A program made the position numbers and the translations under genes. Positions 26,011 through 38,407 of a stretch of DNA of 64,000 bases are shown in pieces. The notes beneath the pieces are model-generated. The model was given only the letters and a program-made list of their open reading frames with translations. It was not told the origin of the DNA and did no database searches. Positions within the stretch are counted from its first letter, which is position 1. Every line of letters starts with the position of its first letter. The DNA comes from Leptodactylus fallax (taxonomy: Eukaryota; Chordata; Amphibia; Anura; Leptodactylidae): NCBI GenBank assembly GCA_947044405.1, contig CAMRHE010000011.1, positions 4,456,501-4,520,500 on the forward strand, written 5' to 3'.

Positions 26011-28201
26011 TCAAACCTTGGCTGCAATCTTGAGGATCACAGAATAAGACAGAATATTACCCAAAAAAGTAAGCTCTTGTACACCAAAAACACACTTTTC
26101 AATTTTAGCATACAAGTTTGTCTTAGTGCCTGAAGAACTGACCTTTAGTGTTTGACATGAGAGCCCAATCAGAGGAAACCACATGTATGTCATCAAGGTA
26201 TACAGTCATGGCCAAAAGTTTTGAGAATGATACAAATATAAATTTTTACAAAGTCACTGCTTCAGTATTTCTAATGGCAATTGCATATACTCCAGAATGT
26301 TATAAAGAGTGATCAGCAACAGCAATACTGCAAAGTCAATATTTGCCTAGAAAATGAACTTATCCCCCAAAACACATTCAATATCATTGCAGCCCTGCCT
26401 TAAAAGGACCACCAACACGCAGTGATTGCCCATAACACAGGTGTGGGTGTTGATGAGGACAGGGCTGGAGATCAATCTGTCATGATTAAGTAAGAATGAC
26501 ACCACTGGACACTTAAAGGAGGCTGGTGCTGCCACATGTTTCCTTCTGTTAACCATGGTTATCTCTAAAGAAACACGTGCAGCATCATGCACTGCACAAA
26601 AATGGCCTAACTGGGAAGAGTATTGCAGCTAGAAAGATTGCACCCAGCCAACAATCTATCGCATCATCAAGAACTCAAGGAGAGAGGTCCATTGGTGCCA
26701 AAAAGGCCCAGGGCGCCCAAGAAAGACCAGCAAGCGGCAGGACCGCCTAAAAGTGGTCAGCGCGGGATCGGGCACCAGCAGTGCAGAGCTGCTGAGGAAT
26801 GGCAGCAGGCAGGTGTGAGTGCACTGCACGCACTGTGAGGCGGAGGCCTGGAGCAAGGCCTGGTCCAAGGAGGGCAGCAAAGAAGCCACTCTCTCCAGAA
26901 AAACATCAGGGACAGACTGATATTCTGCAAAAGGACAGGGAGTGGACGCCAGGACTGGGGTAAAGTCATCTCTGATGAATCCCCTTTTCGATTGTTTGGA
27001 ACATCTGGAAAACAGCATTCGGAGAAGAAGAGGTGAGCGCACCACCAGCTGCCATGCCAACTGTAAAGCATCCTGAAACCATTCATGTGTGGGGCCCCAG
27101 CCAAGGGAATCGGCCTCCACAGTCTGCCAAAAACACAGCCATGAATAAAGAATGGTACCAGAATGTCCCCAAGAGCAACCTCCCAACCGCCAAGAGCAGG
27201 GCGCCAACAAGCCCCAGCATGATGGAGCACCGCCAAAAGCAAAGGTGATAACTAAATGGCCAGGGAACAAAACAAGAGAGGGCCATGGCCTGGAAACCCC
27301 AGATCTTAATCCCATGAGAACTGTGGCAACACAAGAGCGGGTGGACAAACAAAAACCAACAAACAGACAAAATTAAAGCATTGATTCTGCAAGAATGGAC
27401 GCACAGCAGGATTGGTCCAGAAGTGATTGAGGCTGCCAGGGAGAATTGCAGAGGTCCTGAAGAAGAAGGGTCAACACTGCAAATATTGACTTGCTGCATT
27501 AACTCATTCTAACTGTCAATATAAGCTTCTGTTACTCATAATATGAATGCAATTATATTTCTGTATGTGTAAAAACATCTGCAAACACTAAAAACCAGAG
27601 GGCAGCAGATCATGTGAAAATATAATATTTGTGTCATTCTCAAAACTTTTGGCCATGACTGTACAATCAGAAAATGTCCAATAAAATTCCAAAAAATATT
27701 AACTAAATTTTGAAAAATTGCAGGAGCATTACTGAAACCAAATGGCATGAACAAATATTTATAGAGACCCCCTGGGGAATTAAAGGCTGTGTTCAACTCA
27801 TCCCTCTTACAGATTTGTACAAGAATATTAGCTCCCTCTAGATCTAGGTTGGAGAACCACATTGCTCCAGAGATTTGATTTAGTAAGTCAGGGATAAGAG
27901 GAAGACATGGTTTCAATCCTCCATCTTTTTTCTTAACTAAGAAAAATCCAGCACCCACTGGAGATGTTGAAGGGTGGATGTAGCCTTTGCGAAGGCTAGC
28001 TTTAATATAATCCTTTATGGCCTTTCTTTCTAGACCAGAAAGTTGCCCCTTTTGGATCTTAGAATCAAGGAGAAGATCAATAGCACAATCATATGATTTG
28101 TGCAGCGGAAGCAAATCCCCCCCCCTCTCCCATCTTAGAGAAAACATCAGCAAAAGCTTGAATAAAATCAGGCAAACGAAGCAATAGTGAAAGATATACA
28201 A
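26011..28201 (-). pseudogene. gypsy reverse transcriptase, split by Tc1-D
   Basis: The open part 28201-27536 encodes IKDYIKASLRKGYIHPSTSP, VGAGFFLVKKKDGGLKPC, then jumps to LPLIPDLLNQISGAMWFSNLDLEGAN, losing about 17 residues of the usual IDYRGLN block, and ends FMPFGFSNAPAIFQNLVN. The chain resumes after the transposon as YLDDIHVV and then SLYAKIEKCVFGVQELTFLGNILS (26200-26011). Removing Tc1-D and one TA restores an uninterrupted ...FLIVYLDDI, so the insertion lies in the codons of the active-site YLDD box. Confidence 0.92.
26203..27661 (+). mobile_element. Tc1-like transposon D, inserted in gypsy RT
   Basis: 1459 bp, ends CAGTCATGGCCAAAAGTTTTGAGAATG-type and complement, flanked by TA (26201-26202 and 27662-27663). 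The transposase is on the plus strand and badly broken: GPLVPKRPRAPKKDQQAAG near 26680 is out of frame with a later VISDESPFRLFGTSGKQ near 26968-27020, where the first catalytic Asp (SDES) is still visible. Runs of added G/A-rich bases separate the pieces. Confidence 0.85.
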
Positions 28202-28403
28202 GATTTAAAACATTCAGAATTCCATTTAATCACATCAATTATCAGATTATGTGTTTGTAACCAAGGAAAACCCAAAATAAAATCTGTAGGTAAATTCTCA
28301 AGTAGAAAAAAAGTAAATGAACTCAGAGTGTATAGTACCTACAACAATTGTCACCAGAGGTATAGTAAACTTAACTGTATGCTAGGTAAGAGGTCTGTTA
28401 TCA
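28200..28403 (-). pseudogene. gypsy protease C-terminal remnant
   Basis: Minus-strand text encodes FTIPLVTIVVGTIHSEFI, then LLENLPTDFILGFPWLQTHN-like and IIDVIKWNSECF. The ILG-WL and (W)NS blocks mark the end of a gypsy aspartic protease. The catalytic DSGA part lies in or beyond the solo LTR insertion and was not found. Confidence 0.75.
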
Positions 28404-29061
28404 TGTTAGGGAATTGCCTATTGAGCAATTTCCCAGTGCTGCTGAAACCTGGGAGGAAAGGAATGACAGAGACAGTGAGTCCTAAGCTGAACCCACCCCC
28501 TGTCCCTGCCTACTTGCCTCACTGCCCTAGGTGACAGTGGACAACTGGGCACCAGTCCCTTCTTAGATAAGTGACAACACAAAACGCAGAAAAGACAAAC
28601 AACACAGCAGAGGAGTCAGCAAGTCAAGGGTTAAAGCCAGAGAAACAAGGAAGTACCAAATCGCAATTAAAGAGAGTAGTCACAAAAAAAGCCAAAGGTC
28701 AGAAGTCAGTAATAATACAATAGCAAGAGAAACGCTTAGCGAAGACAGAGTCACGATAGCCAGCAACCAAGTGTAGGCTGATGGGCTGTAAATAGGAAGT
28801 CCAGAACCCGCCCCAGGATTGATTGGCAGATAGGTTGTCAATCACAAGGCAAGGCTGAGATTAACTATAGAGGAACAGAGGGAAACAAAGGTGTAAGAGA
28901 TGGGTGTGGTGGAAAATCAATTACAAAGTGAGGTAATAGGACAGTTTTCAGACAGGGTACTACAAGAACCTAAAGCAAGGAATCATAGCTGGACATGCCT
29001 CCTGCACTGTAACATGCGGCTGGAGGATTGCATCGAAGTCCAAACGGGCGCGGACGTTACA
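28404..29061 (-). mobile_element. Solo LTR, Ty3/gypsy-like, copy 3 (nested)
   Basis: A minus-strand copy of the LTR family seen at 478 and 19424. It is flanked by a perfect 5-bp duplication TATCA (28399-28403 and 29062-29066). It interrupts the protease region of the older gypsy element, whose own LTR (TGTTATGAATC...) is different, so it came from another family. Confidence 0.9.
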
Positions 29062-29064
29062 TAT

Positions 29065-29565
29065 CAATTGCAAAGTATTTTAACTGGTAAAATTATTTTC
29101 TTTTAGGAAATGATGGGAAATACCTGACCACCTAGGTGGTCTTCCTGAAAACTACCTAGGTGGTGGTGTTTTCTGGAGTAAAGACACTTGAGACAGTTTT
29201 TAAGTACATGACCAGCATCTCTGAAGTAAAAGCACAGACCCTGCTGTTTCCAGAATAATCTTCTGTGACAATCAACATAGTGGATCCTAACTGCATAGGT
29301 TCTGGGTGTGAGACAGAGAAGTGGAGACCAGAGACCATTCCATCTTGTGTTCTCATAAATGCTGGTCTAGACGAATAGCTTAGTTTCATAGTTTCGTCCA
29401 ACGGTGAGGGTTGGGGATAGGTGACCAACAAGTTACCAGAAGAGTATATAATATAATTCGCAAACTTGTCAGAAGTTGGAAAAGATTTCTGATCAACAGA
29501 AAATCCTTCTGGAAGATTTATTTTGGTATTCATGGGAACAGTGAATTCAAATAAACACTGTACAA
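29065..29565 (-). pseudogene. gypsy gag remnant
   Basis: The minus-strand frame 29578-29156 includes PMNTKINLPEGFSVDQKSFP, SDKFANYI and HPEPMQLGSTML. A one-base shift gives QGLCFYFRDAGHVLKNC, a gag CCHC zinc knuckle in which the second Cys is Phe. Upstream gag is missing. Confidence 0.65.
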
Positions 29566-29999
29566 CAGGAGTAGGCAACCTTTTTTGTTCAGCGTGCCGA
29601 TTTTAATTAAAAAATCAAAGATGAGGTACTCGGAGTGCCGGTCAATAATTGTAAGTCTGACAACCCCTAAACTAAAGTCATATACCACAAACCATAACAC
29701 AGAAGTGCTGCCACAAGATGCTTTAGGACGCATGCGTTTACTGCTATTTCCTGGGACGCTCCTGTACTTTCTGATTAGAAGCAATGAAAGTCCATGTGCA
29801 GCCCCCAATTAGTGGTAAATGAAAGTGTCCAGGAGCACGGTATGGCGGCATCCTTATGGTGATATCACACTATGTGTCTGGATGCAGATATAGTCTTAGG
29901 CCACTGAAACTTTTACTTCAATGTAAAACTGCGTTCACATGGTGCATTTTTGCACAAAAAAAATGCCTGTGTTTTCTGTGCAAAAACACATCCTTAATG

Positions 30000-30615
30000 C
30001 AGAAAACACACCGTTATACAGAATAATGTCCCATAACAGCCCCTGCACATGGTATTATGTCGTATAGTGGCCCCAGCGCACGGTATTATGTCATATAGTG
30101 TCCCCAGCGCACGGTATTATGTCATATAGTGGCCCCAACACACGATATTATGTCATATAGTGGCCCCAGCACATGGTATTATGTCACATAGTGACCCCTG
30201 CACACCATATTATGTCACATAGTGACCTCTGCACACCGTATTATGTCACATAGTGACCCCAGCACACGGTATTAGGTCTCATAGCGGTCCCTGCACACGG
30301 TATTAGGTCCCATAGCGGTCCCTGCACACGGTATTAGGCCCCATAGTGGTCCCTGCACACGGTATTATGTCCCATAGTGGCCTCTGCACACGGTATTAGG
30401 TCCCATAGCGGTCCCTGCACACGGTATTATGTCCCATAGCGGTCCCTGCACACGGTATTAGGTCCCATAGCGGTCCCTGCACACAGTATTAGGTCCCATA
30501 GCGGCCCCTGCACACGGTATTAAGTCCCATAGCGGCCCCTGCACATGGTATTAGGTCCCATAGTGGCCCCTGCACACGGTATTAGGTCCCATAGCGGCCC
30601 CTGCACACGGTATTA
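30000..30615. repeat. 31-bp minisatellite in hAT H1, about 19 units
   Basis: The unit reads about CCCTGCACACGGTATTAGGT then CCCATAGCGGT. Units vary by a few bases, and early units (ATGTCATATAGTGGCCCC) are older-looking than late ones. The same unit in the same 31-base register fills parts of hAT H2 (41357-41635) and H3 (46505-46920). Confidence 0.92.
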
Positions 30616-30936
30616 TGTTCCATAGCTCTCTTCAGACCCCCGAGTATAATAAGTGCAGGACCAAGAGAGGTGAAAAACATAAAAAAAACAATGCTACTCA
30701 CCTTTTTCTGCACTCCGCAGCCGCTCTGTTCTCTTCGGCGCTTCTCCCTGATGTCAGCAACCACTGATTGGGTCTCTGGGGTCACGTCACTTCATTATGT
30801 GTAATGACGCCGGACGTGACCCCTGAGGCCCTGTCAGCTGTCAGAAGCGCCTGCAGATCACACAGCCACCGCGTAGTGCAGGGAACAAGGTGAGTATCAT
30901 TGTTTTTTATGTTTTACCACTTCTCCTAAATCTCCG

Positions 30937-30980
30937 CTTATTATACTCGGGGGTCTGAAGAGACCCCACAGTATAATAAT
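30937..30980. repeat. 44-bp hairpin module, copy in H1
   Basis: Arms TTATTATACTCGGGGGTCT and AGACCCCACAGTATAATAA around GAAG. Follows the flank AAATCTCCG, as in the other copies. Confidence 0.9.
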
Positions 30981-31112
30981 AGCAGTTTTGTTTCGGCCAT
31001 GTTTGGTCCGATCGAAGCTGCTGGGTGAGGACTCCACTGCCGTGCCAGGGAAATAAGCCTCGCGTGCCACTCTTGGCATGCGTGCCGGGGGTTGCCGACC
31101 CCTGCTCTACAA

Positions 31113-31493
31113 CCTGAAGTCAAGCCAGAACCCACAACAAACTCACAAAACAGATCTAAACCAGAGGGATGAATCAGAAGAGTGAATGTGTCCAAGTAAA
31201 AAGATCAATCCAAGAAGTATCATCAGAGCCAAAATTAGAAGACAAGCAAATTTCCAGTAACAGGCCAATGGTCAGTAATACAGCAATCCAGCACAAACAA
31301 TTTGAGTTCAGAGCCTTAGTACAAACTAATAGCATGCACCTAGGTGGGCAGAAACAAAGTTTAAAATTGCCTCCAAAGCTGCTGATTGGACCAGCATAGA
31401 AGAAGCTCTGAAAACTGCCAAAGCTTCATATGTTGGCATGGTAACCTGAAGGCAACAGCAGCTAACTGTTTAGCACACTGAGATTCATAACAT
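31113..31493 (-). mobile_element. gypsy LTR-like segment
   Basis: Starts (minus strand) TGTTATGAATCTCAGTGTG and continues as T/G/C-rich text with GGATTGCTGTATTACTGACC, in the style of frog gypsy LTRs, up to the hAT insertion. The LTR 3' end and primer site are not clear, so the call rests on position and composition. Confidence 0.5.
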
Positions 31494-32620
31494 CCTGACT
31501 GTCTGTAACTGATGGAAACCAGACCAATTCCTGCAGAAATAGGAATTTCGAGCCATTGGCATCTAAATAAAGCCAGCACTAAGACCTATACATGCACGTC
31601 ACTTGTTCAATAATGGGTTAAAAAACTGATGTCCAAATACATGCCAAAGTTGCCAATGGGCTGCTCAGGCAACAGGGCTGAGAAGTTATGTATGAACTCT
31701 CTATGACTATACTCCTGCCACTGATATTATTGTATTGAAAAAAATCAGCCTAATATTAATATTGAAAGACCTTTTGCAATAAAAAAATCACTCATCTATA
31801 AACTTTTTTGTGTGTCTTTTTTTTATACTAAAGCCACAGTAAATGTTATTACCTTCTTTTATTGGGTCATGTGATAATGTAATAGTAAATTACAATAACA
31901 GATTTGTGAATACTTCTGTCTCCAGTGCTATTTAAAAAATGTAAGTAAATTAGAAGATTGGCATACTTTAATTGATCTTTTTTCTTAACAAAATATTACA
32001 TTTCACAATTAGAGTTCCACTTAAGTTTATTATTGAACTTTCCTAATATATATATTTGTAAGAAGAAACCTCATTATTTGACTAATCAATATTATCTTAA
32101 AAAAACACTACATTATAGATAATTTAGAGGAAGTGTAGAAAAAATAGCTGGCCTTATTTGGACAAGGTCCATTCTGTACACAGTCTTCCTTAATAAAATA
32201 TGCACTTGATATCACTTTGCACATTGATTCAAAGAATATTGCTCCTAAAGTCTTTTACAGTTTATTAATGGTATAGAGATTTAAGTGGTTCTGAGATAAC
32301 TATGAAATAATTGAATCAAATGTACACAATACCCCATATCAATTTTACTAGCAGCTATCCAGTATAACGGTAATACAGCACTCAGGGGAGTGTATACTCT
32401 TAGAATACTCAGTAAACCAAGTTCAGAGATACTTTGCAAATAGCAAATAGCATAACTATGAAATGGGGTATGTTTCTTCCTCTTCATTATACCCTGCCAA
32501 GGTAGATGAAGAATTAGTGCATAAATATCATAACCTTTTGTGAGTGAAAATGAGTTTAAATAGATTGCAACAAAAGAAACTATGAACCATAATGAAAAAT
32601 TGGCTGCAATGTCCATACCT
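31494..32620. other. AT-rich, unassigned
   Basis: No coding similarity or terminal repeats were found over about 1.1 kb. Confidence 0.4.
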
Positions 32621-32730
32621 TAAAGCGGCTGTCCACATTAAGGAAATAAATGTTGTTTGTAACATAACATTTATACACACTGCCTTGGAAAATAAATTGC
32701 AATATAGTTAAAGTATAATGTAATAAAAAC

Positions 32731-33160
32731 TTAGAGGGGTTGTCCAGTTTCAGCAAATAAATGTCATTGCTTGTATAAAGAGATGTTATATGATTTTCCA
32801 ATATACTTTCTGTAACAATTCCTCATGGTTTTCTAGATCTCTGCTTGTTGTCATTCATGGTCTACCTCTAGTGGATAAAAATCAGTCCATGGTCATGTGA
32901 CATACAGTCTATGGCCATGTGATGGACACACAGGTGCACAGTTCATTACAAGGCAGATAGCCGATTGAAGATCTGTAATTATAACGAGTTGTGCACCTGT
33001 GTGTTCATCACATGATCATGGACTGATTTTTATTCATAGGACATAAACAATGAGTGACAGCAAGCAGAGATCTAGAAAGTATAGATGCAGAAAGTATATT
33101 GGAAAATTGTATAACTTTTCATGATAAGATTTGTTTGCTAAAACTGGACAACCCCTTTAA
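32731..33160. mobile_element. TTAA-type MITE, 430 bp
   Basis: TTAGAGGGGTTGTCCAGTTT at the left and AACTGGACAACCCCTTTAA at the right. The interior is an extended palindrome (AATATACTTTCTG/CAGAAAGTATATT, TCTAGATCTCTGCTTG and complement, GTGCACAACTCG area). A separate half copy precedes it at 32622-32660. Confidence 0.82.
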
Positions 33161-33199
33161 CTTTTTTTAACTGTAAATTCAATTTTCGTTATTTGAAAA

Positions 33200-34390
33200 G
33201 ACAGTGGAAAAACAAGGGAACACTGTGAGAATAATGTTCTTTGATTTCTCCAGTGCTTTCAACACCATATAGCCAGGGCTACAGAGAGACAAGCTGGCCC
33301 TTGTTGGAGTGGACCACCACCTCTCCAATTGGATCCTAGACTACCTCACAAACCGACCTCAGTATGTGAAAGCCCAGGACTGTGTGTCAGATACTGTAAT
33401 ACAGGGGCACCTCAGGGTACAGTTCTTGCCCCTTTCCTCTTCACACTGTACACTTCAGATTATAGGTGCAACTCATCTAGCTGCTACCTACAGAAGTATT
33501 CTGACGACTCTGCAATAGTAGGCCTCATCACAGACGAAGATGACAGGGAGTACAGAGAACTGAACCGGGATTTTGTGGACTGGTGCCAGCAGAACCACTT
33601 TAGGATTAATGCTGGGAAGACCAAGGAGATGGTGGTGGACTTTTGTAAATGCAGATACCCTCCTAAACCAGTGGACATCCAGGGGATGGGCAACACCTAT
33701 AAGTACCTGGGTGTGCTCCTCAATAATAAGCTGGACTGGACAGATCACCTGGATGCACTGTACAGGAAGGGCCACAGCAGGCTCTACCTGCTTAGGAGGC
33801 TGAGAGCCTTTGGAGTCCAGGGGGCACTTCTTAGGACTTTTTTCAACTCTGTAGTGGCATCAGCTATCTTCTTTGGCGTGGCCTGCTGGGGGAGTAGTAT
33901 ATCAACCAGGGATAAAAATTAACTCGACAAACTGATTAGAAGGGCCAGCTCTGTCCTTGGGAGTCCCCTGGACCCAGTGCAGGTGGTGGGTGATAGAAGG
34001 ATACTGTCTGTGGTGAGCTCCATGCGGGAGAATAACTCCCATCCCATGCATGAGACCGTGACAGCACTGGGCAGTACAGTCAGTGACCGACTACTTCATC
34101 CTAAGTGTGAGAAGGAGTGCTATCGGAAGTCTTTCCTCCCCGATGCGGTTAGGCTGTACAACCAACACAGACCTAAGCGGAGATCAGGCCATACAGAGAA
34201 CTGAAATATCTTTCTGTTGTGATACCCCTCTGCTACTTTTTACCTGTACCGTTCTATCTGTCTGTCTACTATCACTGGAATGCCTCTTTACCTTGGAACG
34301 TTTTTGTATATATTGTATTTGTATTGTTTATACTTGCTGCTGTAACACACTGAATTTCCCCATGGTGGGACTGTTAAAGGATGATTATTA

Positions 34391-34434
<44 letters not shown>

Positions 34435-34435
34435 T
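33200..34435 (+). mobile_element. Rex1-like LINE, 5'-truncated, plus strand
   Basis: The RT core and C-terminus of a CR1/Jockey-group LINE, probably Rex1/Babar type: FFDFSSAFNTI, HHLSNWILDYLTNRPQYV, NTGAPQGTVLAPFLFTLYTSD, YSDDSAIVGLI, TYKYLGVLLNNKLDWTDHL and FFGVACWGSSIS. It is broken by a stop at NTI, a shift at 33400 and a stop at 33920. The 3' UTR ends GAATTTCCCCATGGTGGGAC and an (ATT)n tail at 34386-34433. The minus-strand relative is at 53463-55130. Confidence 0.85.
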
Positions 34436-34914
34436 ATGTTATTCATTCGCTTACAGAATTTTTAATGTATTCAAACGTTCATGTTTTATTACTGTTCACT
34501 TCTAGAAACTGATTGTATCCTGCCTGCACATTCTTCAATAATTTGCTGTATGCCTCCAATTTAGTAAGTTTTATACAGTAACACCATTCCCCATTGTCAT
34601 TTGATATCCTATCGTTTTTTCTACAATACTTGTTTTGATGTCATCTTTAACGTATGTCCAGTCATTGTGTGAAATTTACAGTGCCCTTAGTGGCAGCTGT
34701 GGCATCTTCACCAATCTTCACTCCTCAGAGCTTAGTTTCACTTACCTGATTGAAGTGTTTGTTCTGAAAACAAAATTTGTAGTCTTCATGATCTCTTGAC
34801 CTTGTATACAAATGTTTTAAATAGTAAAAATGAAAAAGTAGAGTAGTTCTACATCGCTTAGTCTTTAAATTAGTTTAACATTTATGTACTTTTTATATGT
34901 CAAATAGAATTTGA
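34436..34914. other. Unassigned non-coding sequence
   Basis: Nothing recognised between the Rex1-like tail and the L1-like tail. Confidence 0.4.
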
Positions 34915-35470
34915 AACAAAAAAAACTATTTTTATATTTTTTTATTTTTTTTATTCAAGTTTTTTTCTTTATTATTTTCAAAGACAAACAATACAGAGTA
35001 CAAAATCTAGCACATAGTACAAAGCATATATAAAGGATCAAGATAGAGCGAACAGTAGTCAATATGAGCAGCATGTGGTTAAGACTATAAAACACAATAA
35101 TAACTAGATGAAAAAGAGTGTTCTACCCTTTGAGCAGCCTAAGTTGAGTCTCGTGGTGGTGGTGCCTAGACACCATGTATGGGCAGAACAAATATACGGC
35201 ATACAGACAGACAGTCAATAAGACTCAACATGAAGAACAAACTAAGGACAGAGAACTGAAGACACAAGACAAGACTATACAAAGACAATGATGAATTCAC
35301 ATGTGAGGGGGAATAGTTAAGGGTGGGGAGATGAGGTGGATGCAGGGTGGGGGTGAGATAAGGAGAGGAGGTGGATGAAGGAAGAGTGGGGGGGAAATCT
35401 GCTAGTTATGGAGAAGGGAGGAGGGAGGGGTGAGGGTAGCAGTAGAGGCAATTTAGTTAGAAGTAAGTTG
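34915..35470 (-). mobile_element. L1-like LINE 3' UTR fragment
   Basis: On the minus strand the segment runs from a purine/pyrimidine-biased stretch (CCCCACCCTGCATCCACC) to a terminal AATAAAGAAAAAAACTTG followed by an A-rich tail (34921-34950), i.e. a polyadenylation signal plus poly(A). That is how L1-type LINEs end. No RT sequence is included, so the family call is by ending only. Confidence 0.55.
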
Positions 35471-36667
35471 TAGCCATTTTGACCAAATCTGCACATAACG
35501 TGGATGGTTTCTCTTCTTCTAGCTCATTCTGAGTTTTATCTGTATGACCACTTCCCATACAGCGGTCTAAATTATTTTTATAGCTATAGCTCTAATTTAA
35601 TAGCTACAACACTAACAATTTTTATTATAAAAAATTTTATTCATGAGGCCTATAGTGTTTTAAATAGTTTAAACATCCTGAGGCACAGCTGTACAAGTGC
35701 TTTTAACTGAATAGCTGGAAATAAAGCTTAAATACTTTTATACAATCATGGACGTGAAGGTGGAGCCCAAGGCATGCACAGACAGATAACCAGCTGAAAT
35801 CAAAGTTGGCAGTCATACATGCATTGGTGCCAAAGTGATATCACTGGGAGTGGTAGAGAAAGGGAATTGAATCGTCTCAGTTTCCTAATAACCTGTCTAA
35901 AAACATCTGAGTCGTGTAGATAAATTAGATAGTAACCAAATATAAAGAGTAAGTACCTACAATTGGTTTAAGTTCAGCTGTTTCCTAAAAATGTAATATA
36001 ATGCAAATGTCCGGACTGCTGACTTGAGAAATATGACAGGTCTGTCATACCTGAGGAAAATATATATAGGTGCTGAATGAATCTTCCCTAGAACCACTAT
36101 ATGTGAATGCTGTCAATTAAAAGTCAAATTGATTTAGTAAATATTTGTCCTTAATGTAAAACATATTTATTAAACATATACCAGTTTATTAAAGTCTACC
36201 TTTACTTGTAAAGGGGTTTTCTGGATTATTCATATTGATGACCTATCATTACGATATTACATTAGCGGGGATCCAACCCTCAACACCCCCACTCATCAGC
36301 CATTCTCAACAGCAACCAGCACTGAAACTACAGAGTGGATGGATCCAAAAGAAGAGTGTAATAGCTGCACCACTAGGTTACTAGTGGCTGCACTGCTAGG
36401 AAAACACACTTGTTGCAACAGAAACCAGTAGTTTACTTTACAAAGTTCAGACACACATCAGCACAGAAACAGCATAAATCAGAATAGTGGTGTCTCATGA
36501 GTGCAAAAAGGGTCCATTTAACATGATCAGCACAGTCACTTAGCGTTAGGCACAAACAGTCGGAACACTATTATACAAACCTCCTTCGACAAATGATTCT
36601 CATCTTCCTGGTTCCAAAGCAGTTTGGCAGAAAGAGACCCATGGACGGCACCTTCATTGAGCTAGAT
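35471..36667. other. Mostly unassigned; one MITE fragment
   Basis: At 36209-36310, TAAAGGGGTTTTCTGGATTATTC and GGGGATCCAACCCTCAACAC resemble the left part of the TTAAAGGGG MITE group. The rest shows nothing I can name. Confidence 0.4.
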
Positions 36668-36825
36668 CAGGGGTAGGCAACCTTCTGCACTCCAGCTGTT
36701 GTAAAACTACAACTCCCAGCATGCACACTTGCTCTGCTGTTCTTGGAACTCCCATGGAAGTGAATGGAGCATGTTGGGAGTTGTAGTTTCACAGCAGCTG
36801 GAGTGCCGAAGGTTGCTGATCCCTG
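36668..36825. mobile_element. hAT MITE, 158 bp, exact 8-bp duplication
   Basis: Ends CAGGGGTAGGCAACCTTC and GAAGGTTGCTGATCCCTG, with AGCTAGAT duplicated on both sides (36660-36667 and 36826-36833). The interior folds on AACTACAACTCCCAGCATG and its complement. The termini are of the same type as hAT H1. Confidence 0.93.
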
Positions 36826-36833
36826 AGCTAGAT

Positions 36834-37473
36834 CAACACAGCAATTCATTAGAACACATAGGAAGCATCAGTTTGTTGATGATGCATTGAGACTGCACTT
36901 TGGAGAACAGCATGTGTGGATATGTAACACTTCCAGACTCAAATTAACTAATAAAATTAACTGTAGAATACTATTTAGACTGTTCATGCCACTGCATAGA
37001 CCCAGCATAAGGCTGTAGCCAAAACAGGGTCATACTGCAGAGTGTACCACTAAACTCCATCTGCAGTTTAATTCCCAGCCTGTGCAAAGGTTCTGTTTTT
37101 TACAAATTTGCTTTAACTTATACTTATTAAAGTATAATATATTGCAATAGAGAAGTATTGCAAAGTATTATAGAGACAATTTTGCCCCCTAGTGTTCAAG
37201 TCCCACTATAGGACTACATAGAAATGTTAAAAAAAATAAAATACTGTACAGAATTAAATAGAAATAAAATAAAAAACAACATAAATAGCCCTTTTCCTAA
37301 TATTTTTTGTGATAGAAAAAAGTAATAAAAAATAACCATATTTGGTATTGATAAGAAACATAACAAGCCATATTATAAAAATAGAAAATTATTTATCCTG
37401 CACAGTGAACTCCGTAAAAAACAACAAAAAGTCACATATAACCCAAAATAGTACAAGTACAAACGACAATACC
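36834..37473. other. AT-rich, unassigned
   Basis: No supported feature. Confidence 0.4.
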
Positions 37474-37475
37474 TA

Positions 37476-38406
<931 letters not shown>

Positions 38407-38407
38407 T

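Larger units (their letters stand above)
29566..31104. mobile_element. hAT element H1, nested in gypsy gag
   Basis: Ends CAGGAGTAGGCAACC and GGTTGCCGACCCCTG are inverted repeats. The flanks CTGTACAA (29558-29565) and CTCTACAA (31105-31112) are an 8-bp duplication with one change. 1539 bp, no transposase. Inside are a long 31-bp minisatellite (about 30000-30615), a half hairpin near 30636, a GC-rich block with a splice-donor-like AAGGTGAGTAT, and the 44-bp hairpin at 30937-30980. Confidence 0.9.
25270..31493 (-). mobile_element. Ty3/gypsy retrotransposon, decayed and multiply interrupted
   Basis: Read on the minus strand, the order is: LTR-like segment (31493 to about 31113, starting TGTTATGAATCTCAG), gag with a degraded CCHC knuckle (29565-29065), protease end (28403-28200), RT (28130-27664, then 26200-26010) and RNase H (25830-25380). 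Three later insertions split it: Tc1-like D at 26203-27661, a solo LTR at 28404-29061 and a hAT element at 29566-31104. No integrase or second LTR was found. All coding parts contain stops, shifts or deletions. Confidence 0.85.

Noticed and set aside
26656..27348. 230-codon minus-strand ORF (MSTRSCVATVLMGLRSG...)
   Set aside because: It lies antisense to the decayed Tc1-D transposase; length is due to G/C-rich composition and no domain is seen.
30000..30615. Possible CRISPR array from regular ~31-bp repeats
   Set aside because: Units are contiguous with no unique spacers, and the genome is a vertebrate; it is a minisatellite within a hAT element.
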